Part shown: positions 7,028-14,887 of the stretch, one piece after another | Layout: each line of letters starts with the position of its first letter | How positions within the stretch are numbered: the first letter of the stretch is position 1 | Made by a program: the position numbers and the translations under genes | The notes under the pieces: generated by a model | Seen by the model: only the letters and a program-made list of their open reading frames with translations | The model's database searches: none | What the model was told of the DNA's origin: nothing | Assembly: GCA_965365625.1 (NCBI GenBank) | Contig: CBDUCL010000004.1 | Coordinates: forward strand, 1-32,344 | DNA length: 32,344 nucleotides | Origin: CAVWCW01 sp965365625 | Lineage (GTDB): Bacteria > Pseudomonadota > Gammaproteobacteria > Chromatiales > Chromatiaceae | Direction: 5' to 3'

Positions 7028-7363
7028 ATGAATCCCGATTCCTACCAGGAAATGCTGGCGGCCGTGCAAGCCTTCCACCACAAGCATCGGTTCCGGGAGA
7101 CCGGGGGTGAAGAGATGACCTACCGGGTGGCCTTGATGGTCGAGGAGCTGGGGGAGATTTCGAGCTGCGTCACAAAGGGAAAAAGTAAGGACTCACTATC
7201 GGAAGAAGTGGCGGATTTGCTGATTCTGGTGATGGGCACCGCCATTGCCCAAGGGTTCGACCTAAACCAGGCGTTCTGGGACAAGATGCACAAGCTGCAA
7301 CAGCGCGATGCGCGCATGATCAATGGCCGCATCCGAGTCTCGGAATTCCGCGACGTCGACTGA
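7028..7363 (+). CDS. MazG-like nucleotide pyrophosphohydrolase
   Basis: 111 residues of the all-alpha NTP pyrophosphatase (MazG/dUTPase-C) fold. The family hydrolyses NTPs or dNTPs to the monophosphate, often to remove non-canonical nucleotides. The metal-binding pattern is visible as E40-xx-E43 (EELGE) and, one helix later, E60-xx-D63 (EEVADLL). It is a single-domain form, much shorter than E. coli MazG (about 260 residues, two domains). An AGGAG lies 12 nt before the ATG. It sits 15 nt after glyS and 13 nt before gmhB, so it is probably part of the same transcript. The substrate is unknown. Confidence 0.8.
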   Translation: MNPDSYQEMLAAVQAFHHKHRFRETGGEEMTYRVALMVEELGEISSCVTKGKSKDSLSEEVADLLILVMGTAIAQGFDLNQAFWDKMHKLQQRDARMINGRIRVSEFRDVD

Positions 7364-7376
7364 GCGGCCGAGCGCC

Positions 7377-7919
7377 ATGAAAATCGTGATATTGGATCGG
7401 GACGGGGTCATCAACCAGGACTCCGACGCCTTCATCAAGTCACCCGAGGAGTGGCAGGCCATACCCGGCAGCCTCGAGGCGATCGCCCGGCTCAATCACG
7501 AAGGCTACCGGGTGGTGGTGGCGACCAACCAATCCGGCATCGCGCGCGGCCTGTTCGACATGCAAGCCCTAAACGCCATCCACCACAAGATGCACAATGA
7601 GTTGGGCCGCTACGGCGGGCACCTGGATGCCATCTTCTTTTGCCCCCATGGCCCGGACGACGGCTGCCGCTGCCGCAAGCCGGCCCCGGGCCTGTTCGAA
7701 GAGATTGCGCGCCGCTTCCATTGCCACTGCGAAGGCGCTCCAGCGATTGGCGACAGCCTGCGTGACATCCAGGCGGCCCAGGCCATTGGGGCCCAACCCC
7801 TATTGGTGCGCACCGGCAAAGGGGCCCAGACCCTTATTCAGGAGCCAGGGCTGGCGGAGCGCGTCCCCGTATACGACGACTTGGCCCAGGCGGTCGACGC
7901 CTTGCTGGACGAGCGCTGA
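7377..7919 (+). CDS. gmhB: D-glycero-D-manno-heptose 1,7-bisphosphate phosphatase (HAD family)
   Basis: Removes the 7-phosphate of heptose bisphosphate on the way to the ADP-heptose used for the LPS inner core. The 180 residues have the HAD nucleophile and general acid D7 and D9 (LDRDGVIN), motif II ATNQSG (49-54), and the late GDSLRDIQAA acid motif. The GmhB zinc loop is present as C89, H91, C97 and C99 (CPHGPDDGCRC), somewhat shorter than in E. coli. HAD histidinol-type phosphatases share this loop, so substrate assignment rests on family and on the glyS-gmhB-plsC order seen near the Pseudomonas origin. The ATG at 7377 gives the usual N-terminus MKIVILDRDG. Confidence 0.88.
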   Translation: MKIVILDRDGVINQDSDAFIKSPEEWQAIPGSLEAIARLNHEGYRVVVATNQSGIARGLFDMQALNAIHHKMHNELGRYGGHLDAIFFCPHGPDDGCRCRKPAPGLFEEIARRFHCHCEGAPAIGDSLRDIQAAQAIGAQPLLVRTGKGAQTLIQEPGLAERVPVYDDLAQAVDALLDER

Positions 7920-7964
7920 ACTATCGGAGCAGCGGTGCCACCTCAACACCGCCGCGGAGCCCCA

Positions 7965-8720
7965 ATGATCCTATTTCGCTCGCAGATCTTCTTTGTCTTT
8001 CTGTTGCTGAGCACCCTGGTGTTCGCACTGCCGCTCTGGCTGCTCGGCCGCTGGCTGAGCGACCAACAAGTAGGCGCCATCGCCGCCGGCTGGGGACACG
8101 TCAATCTCTGGCTCCTCAAATGGATATGCAGGCTCGACTTCCAGGTCGAAGGTAGCGAACACATTCCGGCAAGTAATTGCATCGTCCTGGCCAAGCACCA
8201 GTCTGCCTGGGAGACCATAGCCCTGCGCTGCATCTTACCGGGCAATCAGGCCTGGGTGCTGAAGCAGGAATTGATGCGGATTCCGATCTTCGGTTGGGCC
8301 CTCGCCCGGGCCCGCCCGATCGCTATAGACCGCTCCGCCGGACGGCGCGCGGTGAAGCAGCTTATTGATCAAGGCAAGGCGCATCTGGAGAATGGGCGCT
8401 ACGTGATGATCTTCCCGGAGGGCACCCGGACAGCCCCGGGGACCCGCAAGCGCTACGGTCTGGGAGGCGCCCTGCTGGCAGAGAAATCTGGCTACCCGGT
8501 GCTGCCCATCGCCCATAACGCAGGGGTTTATTGGAGCCGTCGCAGCCTGCGCAAGTATCCGGGTACGGTGCGCGTGGTCATTGGCCCGCCTATAGAGAGC
8601 AGGGGACGCTCGGCCAGGGAAATCCTGGAACAAGCGGAGACTTGGATAGAGACTGAGGTGGCACGCCTGCCGGGCAGCCTGCCGGCGGAATCGCGGGGAG
8701 CAGCGGAAGGCGCCGACTGA
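7965..8720 (+). CDS. 1-acyl-sn-glycerol-3-phosphate acyltransferase (PlsC/LPLAT family)
   Basis: A membrane-bound acyltransferase of phospholipid synthesis, most likely making phosphatidate from lysophosphatidate. The 251 residues start with a hydrophobic segment (about 6-27). The catalytic motif is HQSAWE at 78-83, an HX4E variant of the usual HX4D that is common in this clade. FPEGTR (150-155) is the acceptor-binding motif, followed by YPVLPIAHNAG. The ATG at 7965 removes an unlikely hydrophilic extension that an upstream GTG would give. It follows gmhB by 45 nt. A lyso-ornithine or other lyso-lipid acyltransferase role cannot be excluded. Confidence 0.87.
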   Translation: MILFRSQIFFVFLLLSTLVFALPLWLLGRWLSDQQVGAIAAGWGHVNLWLLKWICRLDFQVEGSEHIPASNCIVLAKHQSAWETIALRCILPGNQAWVLKQELMRIPIFGWALARARPIAIDRSAGRRAVKQLIDQGKAHLENGRYVMIFPEGTRTAPGTRKRYGLGGALLAEKSGYPVLPIAHNAGVYWSRRSLRKYPGTVRVVIGPPIESRGRSAREILEQAETWIETEVARLPGSLPAESRGAAEGAD

Positions 8721-8974
8721 GCCCAGAGCGTCGAGCGCGGCGGCCGGCAAGGTCCGAGGCGCTCCCAAGGAAGCCCGTCGTCTGGCGCGCCCCTTGAGCT
8801 GTATTCACTTCGGTCTTCTTCAACGAGAACTCGAGCTCATATTACTCGTTAGGCGTTCGGTCTTACCTTGGCTGAGATCGCCCTTCCGTCGTCGGGGACC
8901 GGATACCCGCACAGACAGAATTCACCTATGCAATTGAAAAATAAGGACTTTAATTTCTATTGCTGGTGACTGTC

Positions 8975-8994
8975 GCGGCGTTAATAACCGCCGC
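8975..8994. terminator. GC hairpin downstream of gyrB, no U-tract
   Basis: GCGGCG, 8 nt, then CGCCGC. It lies 68-87 nt past the gyrB stop. An AT-rich patch follows on the minus strand, but no T-run sits directly after the stem, so termination is only a guess. Confidence 0.25.
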
Positions 8995-9017
8995 TGGCTG
9001 GCTGCTTCGGACATCTC

Positions 9018-9043
9018 TGCGGCCAACTGATGAACTGGCCGCA
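9018..9043. terminator. GC hairpin directly after gyrB
   Basis: TGCGGCCA and TGGCCGCA pair over 8 bp around a 10-nt loop, starting 19 nt past the gyrB stop. Stem and position suit a transcript end, or a 3' stabiliser, but no U-run follows on the minus strand. Confidence 0.4.
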
Positions 9044-9061
9044 CTATCGCCCGGCGTCGAA

Positions 9062-11467
9062 TCATACATCCAGGTTTTCCACCGTCAGGGCGTTCTGCTC
9101 GATGAAATCTCGGCGCGGCTCCACTTGGTCCCCCATCAAGGTGGTGAAGATCTCGTCCGCCGACACTGCATCTTCGATATTCACCAGCAACAGACGCCGG
9201 CTGTCCGGATCCATGGTGGTGTCCCACAGCTGGTCCGGGTTCATCTCGCCCAACCCCTTGTAACGCTGGATGTGCTGGCCGCGCTTACCCTCCTCCATCA
9301 GCCACTCCAGTGCCTGCTTGAAGCTCGTAATCTCGCTGCGCCGCTCGCCGCGCAGCACATAGGCGCCCTCGCCCACCAACCCCTCCAGGTGGCCGCCCAA
9401 CTCGCGGATGCGACGGTACTCGCTGGTAGCGAAGAACTCGGCCGGCACCAGGGTCTCAGTGGGAATACCGTGGGAAAGGAGCACTACCCGCAGGGCCCCG
9501 TTCTCGCCCTCGTCGGCAGGGACCGCATGGATTTCGTACCGGATCGAGGGTTTTAGATCGGCGTTCAACAGCCCCTGCAGTTCGCTGGTCCAGCGCTCCA
9601 TGAACGCGGCGTCGCGCCAGCTATCGGCTTTGATATCCGGCATATAGATCAGCTTCTCCAGGAAGGTTCGATCATAGCGACGGCTCAGACGCTCGATGCT
9701 GCCGACCACGGCAACGAATTCCCGCGCCAACTGCTCCAAGGCGGTTGCGGACAAGGGCGGCGCGTCAAGGTCGACATGTATCTTTGCATTCTCCAAAGCG
9801 GCGTTCAGCAGGTAGTGTCGCAGCTCGGAGTCGTCCTTTAGATACTGCTCCTGTTTGCCCTTTTTCACCTTGTACAGAGGGGGCTGGGCAATGTAGATAT
9901 GGCCGCGCTCGATCAACTCCGGCATCTGGCGATAGAAAAAGGTCAGCAACAGGGTGCGGATATGGGCCCCGTCCACATCCGCGTCGGTCATGATGATAAC
10001 GCGGTGGTAACGAAGCTTGTCCGGATTGAACTCCTCGCGCCCAATGCCGCAGCCAAGCGCCGTGATCAAGGTGCCTACCTCGGCCGAGGACAACATCTTG
10101 TCGAATCGGGCCTTCTCCACATTGAGTATCTTGCCCTTGAGCGGGAGTATCGCCTGAAACCGGCGGTCTCGCCCCTGCTTGGCGGAGCCGCCGGCAGAGT
10201 CGCCCTCCACCAGATAGAGTTCGGACTGAGACGGGTCCTTTTCCTGGCAGTCCGCCAGTTTGCCGGGCAGGCCCGCTATGTCGAGCACGCCCTTGCGCCG
10301 GGTCATTTCCCGGGCCTTGCGGGCGGCCTCACGCGCGCGGGCGGCGTCGAGCATCTTGTTGACGATAATCTTGGCTTCGCTGGGGTTCTCCATCAGAAAG
10401 TCGGAGAAATGCTCGGAGCAAAGCCCTTCGACCACCCCCTTCACCTCGGAGGACACTAACTTGTCTTTGGTCTGAGCGGAGAACTTCGGGTCTGGGACCT
10501 TCACGGAGACCACCGCGGTAAGGCCCTCCCGGGCATCGTCTCCGGTGGCGGAGATCTTGTGTTTCTTAGCCAGGCCCTCCCGCTCCACATACTGGTTCAG
10601 CGTGCGGGTCAGCGCGGCGCGAAAACCGGCCAGATGAGTGCCGCCATCGCGCTGGGGAATATTGTTGGTAAAGGTGAAGACATTTTCCTGGTAGGACTCG
10701 TTCCACTGCATAGCGATCTCGACCGAGATATCCTGACGCTCGGCGGAGAAATAGAAAACCTGTGAATGCAGGGCGGTCTTCTTGCGGTTGAGATGTTCAA
10801 CGAAGGCGCGGATGCCACCCTGGTATTCGAACTTATCGTGGCGGTCGGTGCGCTCATCGTTGAGCGAAATACGTACGCCCGAGTTGAGAAAGGACAACTC
10901 GCGCAGCCGCTTGGCGAGGATTTCGTAGTGAAACTCGATATTGGTGAAGATTTCGGCACTGGGGCGAAAGCGGATCTGGGTGCCGTTAGTTTCTGCTTCG
11001 CCCACATCAGCCAGCGGCTCGCTGGGTTCCCCCATGCTGTAGTGCTGGCGATAGAGCCGACCCTGGCGGCAAATCTCCAGATCCAGGGACTCGGATAGGG
11101 CGTTGACCACCGACACTCCGACCCCGTGCAGCCCCCCCGAAACCTTGTAGGAATTGTCATCGAATTTCCCGCCGGCATGCAGTACGGTCATGATCACTTC
11201 TGCCGCCGAGCGCTGCTCCTCGGGGTGGATATCGACCGGGATGCCGCGGCCATCGTCGCTCACCGTGACCGACTCGTCGGCATGAATGGTCACCTTGATA
11301 TTGGAGCAATGCCCCGCCAAAGCCTCGTCGATGGAATTGTCGACCACCTCGAACACCATATGATGCAGCCCGGTGCCGTCATCGGTGTCGCCGATATACA
11401 TCCCTGGGCGCTTGCGGACGGCGTCCAAGCCCTTCAGGACTTTGATGTTCGAGGAGTCGTAAGACAT
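9062..11467 (-). CDS. gyrB: DNA gyrase subunit B
   Basis: The ATPase subunit of gyrase, which with GyrA introduces negative supercoils. The 801 residues are colinear with E. coli GyrB (804). The GHKL ATPase domain shows VVDNSIDEALAG, DDGRGIP and KVSGGLHGVGVSVVNALS; the transducer has TNNIPQRDGGTHLAGFRAAL; the TOPRIM domain has YLVEGDSAGGSAKQGRDRRFQAILPLKGKI-type sequence and MTDADVDGAHIRTLLL. The C-terminus has IQRYKGLGEMNP and the insert typical of Gram-negative GyrB. The ATG at 11467 (MSYDSSNIKVLKGL) has GGAG 8 nt upstream. It follows recF by 137 nt in the same direction. Confidence 0.98.
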   Translation of the reverse strand: MSYDSSNIKVLKGLDAVRKRPGMYIGDTDDGTGLHHMVFEVVDNSIDEALAGHCSNIKVTIHADESVTVSDDGRGIPVDIHPEEQRSAAEVIMTVLHAGGKFDDNSYKVSGGLHGVGVSVVNALSESLDLEICRQGRLYRQHYSMGEPSEPLADVGEAETNGTQIRFRPSAEIFTNIEFHYEILAKRLRELSFLNSGVRISLNDERTDRHDKFEYQGGIRAFVEHLNRKKTALHSQVFYFSAERQDISVEIAMQWNESYQENVFTFTNNIPQRDGGTHLAGFRAALTRTLNQYVEREGLAKKHKISATGDDAREGLTAVVSVKVPDPKFSAQTKDKLVSSEVKGVVEGLCSEHFSDFLMENPSEAKIIVNKMLDAARAREAARKAREMTRRKGVLDIAGLPGKLADCQEKDPSQSELYLVEGDSAGGSAKQGRDRRFQAILPLKGKILNVEKARFDKMLSSAEVGTLITALGCGIGREEFNPDKLRYHRVIIMTDADVDGAHIRTLLLTFFYRQMPELIERGHIYIAQPPLYKVKKGKQEQYLKDDSELRHYLLNAALENAKIHVDLDAPPLSATALEQLAREFVAVVGSIERLSRRYDRTFLEKLIYMPDIKADSWRDAAFMERWTSELQGLLNADLKPSIRYEIHAVPADEGENGALRVVLLSHGIPTETLVPAEFFATSEYRRIRELGGHLEGLVGEGAYVLRGERRSEITSFKQALEWLMEEGKRGQHIQRYKGLGEMNPDQLWDTTMDPDSRRLLLVNIEDAVSADEIFTTLMGDQVEPRRDFIEQNALTVENLDV

Positions 11468-11604
11468 TGAGGAGTCTCCAGTCAGCGGGCTGGTCATTAT
11501 ACATGGATAGGCTCAAACGCGGGACAGCTGGATTGGGTAAAGGCGCTAATCAAAAGACGCCGGCGCGCGCAGGCTGCTCGCGGGGTTTCGTTCGGAGAGA
11601 ACCG

Positions 11605-12681
11605 TCAAGCTTCGGCGGGTATGATTCGGCCATGTTCCACGTGGAACATGCGAGAGCCAGCTCCCGTGGAAAGATTCGATTCGGGCAGATCGATCGCCGT
11701 GATGAAAGTTTGGCAACCTGCGGCATTGAGAAGTTCCACCGCCCACTCTCGATTGTTTCGATCCAATTCCGCAGGAAGATCGTCCAGCAACATTATCGAG
11801 CGCTCCCCGGAAAGCCCCTCGATAGCGCCCCCGATAGCCAACTGGAGCCGCAGCACCAACCGTTTGAGTTCGCCTCGCGACAAGGCCTCGGCAACCAGCT
11901 TTCCCCGCGTCGTCAGGAGCAGTTCCGCCTTGTGGGGTCCCGATTGCGTAAACCCCCTGCGAGTGTCAGAGGCCGCATTGGCTTCGAGCGCCGTGGACAA
12001 AGACTTGGCTGCCAGCCAACCCTGCCGATATGCCAAGTCGATCGGCGCCTCAGAATCGGCGTCGTCAGCGAGCAAAGCGAACTCCTCGCGTAACCGAAGG
12101 ATCAGGCGCAATCGGGCCTGGTGAATCCTTTCCCCCGCCCGGACAAATTCCTGATCCCAGAGGCGGAAGCTCCCGTCGCCTTCCCGGAGCGCCGCATTGC
12201 GTTGCCGCAGGGCTCGGTCGAATTCGGCGTAGCTCTCCCGGTAATGATGTTCCACGTGGAACACTGCCCAATCGATCAACCGTCGGCGGTAGCTTGGCCC
12301 TCTCTCCAGAATCTCGTAGGTATTTGGAGCAATTACTTGAATCGGAAATCCCCGAGCTATGTCGGACATCCGCCTGACGTTCTTTCGGTTCACCCTTAGC
12401 CGCGCCTCTCCACCCCTTCGTTCGAGCCCTATGGTCCAGTCCGCTCCGCTGCTACGGACACCTCGCGCCACTAGCCGAATCGCCTCTGCCCCAGTGCGAA
12501 CCAGGGGCTCTATTTTTGCGCGCCGAAAGGAACGACCACGGCCCAGCATATACAAGGCTTCAAGAATCGAAGTCTTGCCAGCTCCATTGCCGCCACTGAT
12601 CCAATTGATACGGGGACCGGCTGAAAACTCCGCCCTTTCGAAAATTCGCAGGTTGGTGATGTCGATGTGGTCGACTCTCAT
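11605..12681 (-). CDS. recF: DNA replication and repair protein RecF, carrying two parS sites in its codons
   Basis: An ABC/SMC-like ATPase that helps load RecA at single-strand gaps. The 358 residues match E. coli RecF in length (357). Walker A is GGNGAGKT at 30-37. Later come APNTYEILERGPSYRRRLIDW, QSGPHKAEL, the signature LSRGELKRLVLRLQLA, and a Walker B region reading SIMLLDDLPAELD. The start at 12681 gives MRVDHIDITNLR, the usual N-terminus; an upstream in-frame start would add 28 unlikely residues. FHVEH occurs twice, in the middle and near the C-terminus, and both copies are encoded by a perfect parS palindrome. A 423-nt gap separates it from dnaN. Confidence 0.96.
   Translation of the reverse strand: MRVDHIDITNLRIFERAEFSAGPRINWISGGNGAGKTSILEALYMLGRGRSFRRAKIEPLVRTGAEAIRLVARGVRSSGADWTIGLERRGGEARLRVNRKNVRRMSDIARGFPIQVIAPNTYEILERGPSYRRRLIDWAVFHVEHHYRESYAEFDRALRQRNAALREGDGSFRLWDQEFVRAGERIHQARLRLILRLREEFALLADDADSEAPIDLAYRQGWLAAKSLSTALEANAASDTRRGFTQSGPHKAELLLTTRGKLVAEALSRGELKRLVLRLQLAIGGAIEGLSGERSIMLLDDLPAELDRNNREWAVELLNAAGCQTFITAIDLPESNLSTGAGSRMFHVEHGRIIPAEA
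11633..11648. promoter_or_regulatory. parS site (1) inside recF
   Basis: TGTTCCACGTGGAACA is a perfect 16-bp palindrome matching the chromosomal ParB-binding consensus TGTTNCACGTGNAACA. It encodes MFHVEH near the RecF C-terminus. The ParB gene is in this window at 27772-28656. Confidence 0.93.
12248..12263. promoter_or_regulatory. parS site (2) inside recF
   Basis: A second identical TGTTCCACGTGGAACA, 615 bp from the first, encoding VFHVEH after LIDWA in RecF. Both lie within about 5 kb of dnaA and the candidate origins. Confidence 0.93.
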
Positions 12682-13104
12682 TGGGGCCTGGGGATAATAT
12701 CGATCTACTTGCGGCGGTTGTATAGGGTGAAGAGCGGTTTTGTGGCGGTGAGGGATAATGCGCAACGACTCGGATTAATCTGTCTAACGCAGGGAGTTTC
12801 AACCCAGTCAAGCGCGGCCGCAGACGGGATATGCACCTCGCAGTCTGACTTACCCCGGTGGTGAATGGTTTTCTCGTGGGTAATCGCTCTCGAAACCGTC
12901 ATCGAATCTAAAGGGCGAAGCGACCAACCAAACAGCCATCGCACATCGAGCGCTTCCGGCACCCAACTCCGCCTTGCCATACCGGAAATCCCCAATCCTT
13001 GCCCGGCAGAAAACAAACCGAGGGCGCACGTTGGACGATCTCGGTATGCGGTACCTTTTTGGCCCTGTCAGCGACCCTTGGGGACACCCGAGTAATACGG
13101 TTCC
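12682..13104. other. 423-nt gap between dnaN and recF
   Basis: In many relatives dnaN and recF nearly touch. Here 423 nt hold no recognisable gene. The longest frame (12705-13016, minus) has no family signal and is judged spurious. No DnaA box, parS site or clear terminator was found. A weak promoter pointing at recF can be drawn. Confidence 0.5.
12774..12802 (-). promoter_or_regulatory. Weak candidate recF promoter
   Basis: On the minus strand, TTGAAA and ATTAAT are separated by 17 nt. An alternative is TTGACT-N17-GTTAGA, shifted 9 nt upstream. Either would give recF its own start about 85-95 nt before its ATG. The -10 matches are poor. Confidence 0.25.
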
Positions 13105-14208
13105 TCAGAGGCGCATCGGCATAACCACGTACCGACTCTGGAGGTTACCCTGTCCACAAATCAGAGCGCTGCTGTTGGAGTCTTTCAAATCGACGACCAC
13201 GATCTCCTCCTCCAGCACATTGAGCACGTCCAGTAGATAACCGACGTTAAAGCCAATAACCAGGTCCTCGCCCTGGTACTCGACCTCCAGCTTTTCTTCT
13301 GCTTCTTCCTGCTCTGGGTTATGGGCCTGCAACTCGATGAGGCCCGGGCTAAGGCTGACCCTGATCCCCCGGTACTTTTCATTAGACAGGATCGCCGCCC
13401 GCGACAAGGCATGCCGCAACGACTCCCGGTCGACAGTGAACTCATTATCGCTCGGGACTGGGATAACCCGGCGATACTCCGGATACTTGCCGTCAATCAA
13501 TTTGCTGGTAAAGATCAATTCGTCACTGTGCAGCCGAATATGGCTGCCGCTCAGTTCGAGCTTAATGGTGTTTTCCCCATCCCCCAGCAGCCGCCCCAAC
13601 TCCATAACTGCCTTGCGCGGTACGATAATCTGAAACCCCGCGCCTGGCTCACCCAGATCGAAAGGAACTTCGCTCAGAGACAGGCGATGCCCGTCGGTAG
13701 CAACTGCCCGCAGCATTCCGTCCGCCGCTTCCAACAACATCCCATTGAGGTAGTAGCGCACGTCTTGTTGCGCCATGGCAAACTGAGTTTTCTCGATTAA
13801 CCGCTTTAGGACTGGCTGTGCCAGTTCCAGGACCTGTGTGCTAGCGACCGGTTCGATCCCGGGGAAGTCCTGGGCCGGCAGCAAAGAAAGCGTAAAGCGG
13901 CTGCGCCCGGAGCGCAGGACTGCCCTTTCTCCATCGATCTCCAACCGGATCTTGGCGCCTTCGGGAAGGGCTTTACAGATATCCAATAACTTACGCGCCG
14001 GTATCGTGCACTTGAACTCGCCGTCGCAGCGCGCGCTGGCCTGGGTCTTGAGTTCCACCTCCAGGTCCGTGGCGGTGATCCGCAGCGAGTCTGCACGGGC
14101 TTCCAGCAAGATATTCGCGAGGATCGGCAACGTCTGCCTCCGCTCAACGATCCCCGCCGCTTGCAGCAAGGGTGCCAGCAAAGCGTCCCGGTCCGTTTCA
14201 ATCAGCAT
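13105..14208 (-). CDS. dnaN: DNA polymerase III beta subunit (sliding clamp)
   Basis: The ring-shaped processivity clamp that holds Pol III and many repair proteins on DNA. The 367 residues match the family (366 in E. coli) without gaps. Landmarks are VERRQTLPILANILLEA near the start, TIPARKLLDICKALPEGA, MAQQDVRYYLNGMLLE, VATDGHRLSLSEVP, NEKYRGIRV, HNPEQEEAEE, and the C-terminal hydrophobic-pocket end YVVMPMRL. The ATG at 14208 has GGTGA 7 nt upstream. It is separated from dnaA by a 679-nt AT-rich control and origin region, so it probably has its own promoter there. Confidence 0.98.
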   Translation of the reverse strand: MLIETDRDALLAPLLQAAGIVERRQTLPILANILLEARADSLRITATDLEVELKTQASARCDGEFKCTIPARKLLDICKALPEGAKIRLEIDGERAVLRSGRSRFTLSLLPAQDFPGIEPVASTQVLELAQPVLKRLIEKTQFAMAQQDVRYYLNGMLLEAADGMLRAVATDGHRLSLSEVPFDLGEPGAGFQIIVPRKAVMELGRLLGDGENTIKLELSGSHIRLHSDELIFTSKLIDGKYPEYRRVIPVPSDNEFTVDRESLRHALSRAAILSNEKYRGIRVSLSPGLIELQAHNPEQEEAEEKLEVEYQGEDLVIGFNVGYLLDVLNVLEEEIVVVDLKDSNSSALICGQGNLQSRYVVMPMRL

Positions 14209-14367
14209 TCGGTTTCACCATTCATGGCCGTTTCTCGTTATCAAGCCGCAGTATAGGGTTTTTGCACCGGCACTCCAAATCTTTGCGCTGAAAACGGATT
14301 TTCTTGCAGAATCAGCCTGTTGTCGGCTCCGTGTAGGATCTGTGTGGGAACCCGTGCCGGAACGACC

Positions 14368-14376
14368 TTTGGATAA
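14368..14376 (-). promoter_or_regulatory. Weak DnaA box
   Basis: TTATCCAAA on the minus strand, one mismatch from TTATCCACA. It stands apart from the main cluster. Confidence 0.3.
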
Positions 14377-14673
14377 CCTTGAGTCGAGAGCGACCCTGAG
14401 AAAACAGCTCGAAAAGCCCATCCGTCGATTTCCTTTCGCCCTTCGTATACCGGCGAGTAACTCTCAAAGATGCATGTCCCCTATGACCAAGATTGCTTGA
14501 AACCAGAGAACCGCCCGGGCCCGGATGGGAATCAAACCAATAACTATTCCGTTCAACCAAGGTCCCGACCCTAGAGACCTGGAGCCTTCAAAACTCTCAA
14601 TGCGGTAGTCGGATGGAATCTTTAGTGGCGATATAGCGCTGCCGAGCCAGCGCTACCTGGGAAACACACTGCC

Positions 14674-14720
14674 ACTAATAAGAAATTGTGTATATCTTAA
14701 AAGCTTATTATTGTTATTAG
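14674..14720. other. AT-rich candidate duplex-unwinding element
   Basis: A 47-nt stretch with only 9 G/C by hand count, including TTATTATTGTTATTAG, in otherwise GC-rich DNA. It ends 13 nt before the first strong DnaA box. Confidence 0.55.
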
Positions 14721-14733
14721 CTCCCGTAGGTTT

Positions 14734-14742
14734 TGTGGAAAA
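14734..14742 (-). promoter_or_regulatory. DnaA box
   Basis: TTTTCCACA on the minus strand, one mismatch from the strong box TTATCCACA, next to the AT-rich element. Confidence 0.6.
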
Positions 14743-14832
14743 CTCGAAAAAGGATCATTAATTCATAGGTCTAAGCTCGGTGAAGCGCACCTCAAACCAG
14801 TAGGAATCTGGTGGATCCAGGACGGATAAAGC

Positions 14833-14841
14833 TGTGGATAA
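14833..14841 (-). promoter_or_regulatory. DnaA box (perfect consensus)
   Basis: TTATCCACA on the minus strand, the strongest DnaA recognition sequence. Confidence 0.8.
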
Positions 14842-14878
14842 AATCCGCACATGGGTGGTCGCGGGATTCGATTACAGC

Positions 14879-14887
14879 TTTTCCACA
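14879..14887 (+). promoter_or_regulatory. DnaA box abutting the dnaA stop codon
   Basis: TTTTCCACA on the plus strand, one mismatch from consensus, directly next to the dnaA stop at 14888-14890. Confidence 0.55.

Larger units (their letters stand above)
8721..9061. other. Convergent intergenic region between plsC and gyrB
   Basis: 341 nt between two convergent genes. The only short frames are low-complexity shadows without recognisable family signal. It holds two GC-rich inverted repeats near the gyrB end and an AT-rich patch around 8936-8961. No RNA gene or classic U-tract terminator was recognised. Confidence 0.5.
14209..14887. other. oriC: dnaA-dnaN intergenic region, candidate oriC (part 1)
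   Basis: 679 nt with no gene. It contains a run of about 80% A+T by hand count (14674-14720), flanked on the dnaA side by three good DnaA boxes (14734, 14833, 14879) and several GATC sites (14337, 14753, 14814). AT-rich unwinding element plus DnaA box cluster is the standard layout of a bacterial origin. A weaker box lies at 14368. The flanking genes also switch from mostly leftward to mostly rightward around dnaA, as expected at an origin. Confidence 0.65.

Noticed and set aside
8922..9227. A 101-codon minus frame across the end of gyrB
   Set aside because: It overlaps gyrB in another frame and has no family signal.
12705..13016. A 103-codon frame in the dnaN-recF gap
   Set aside because: No recognisable motif, no convincing ribosome-binding site, and irregular composition; treated as chance.
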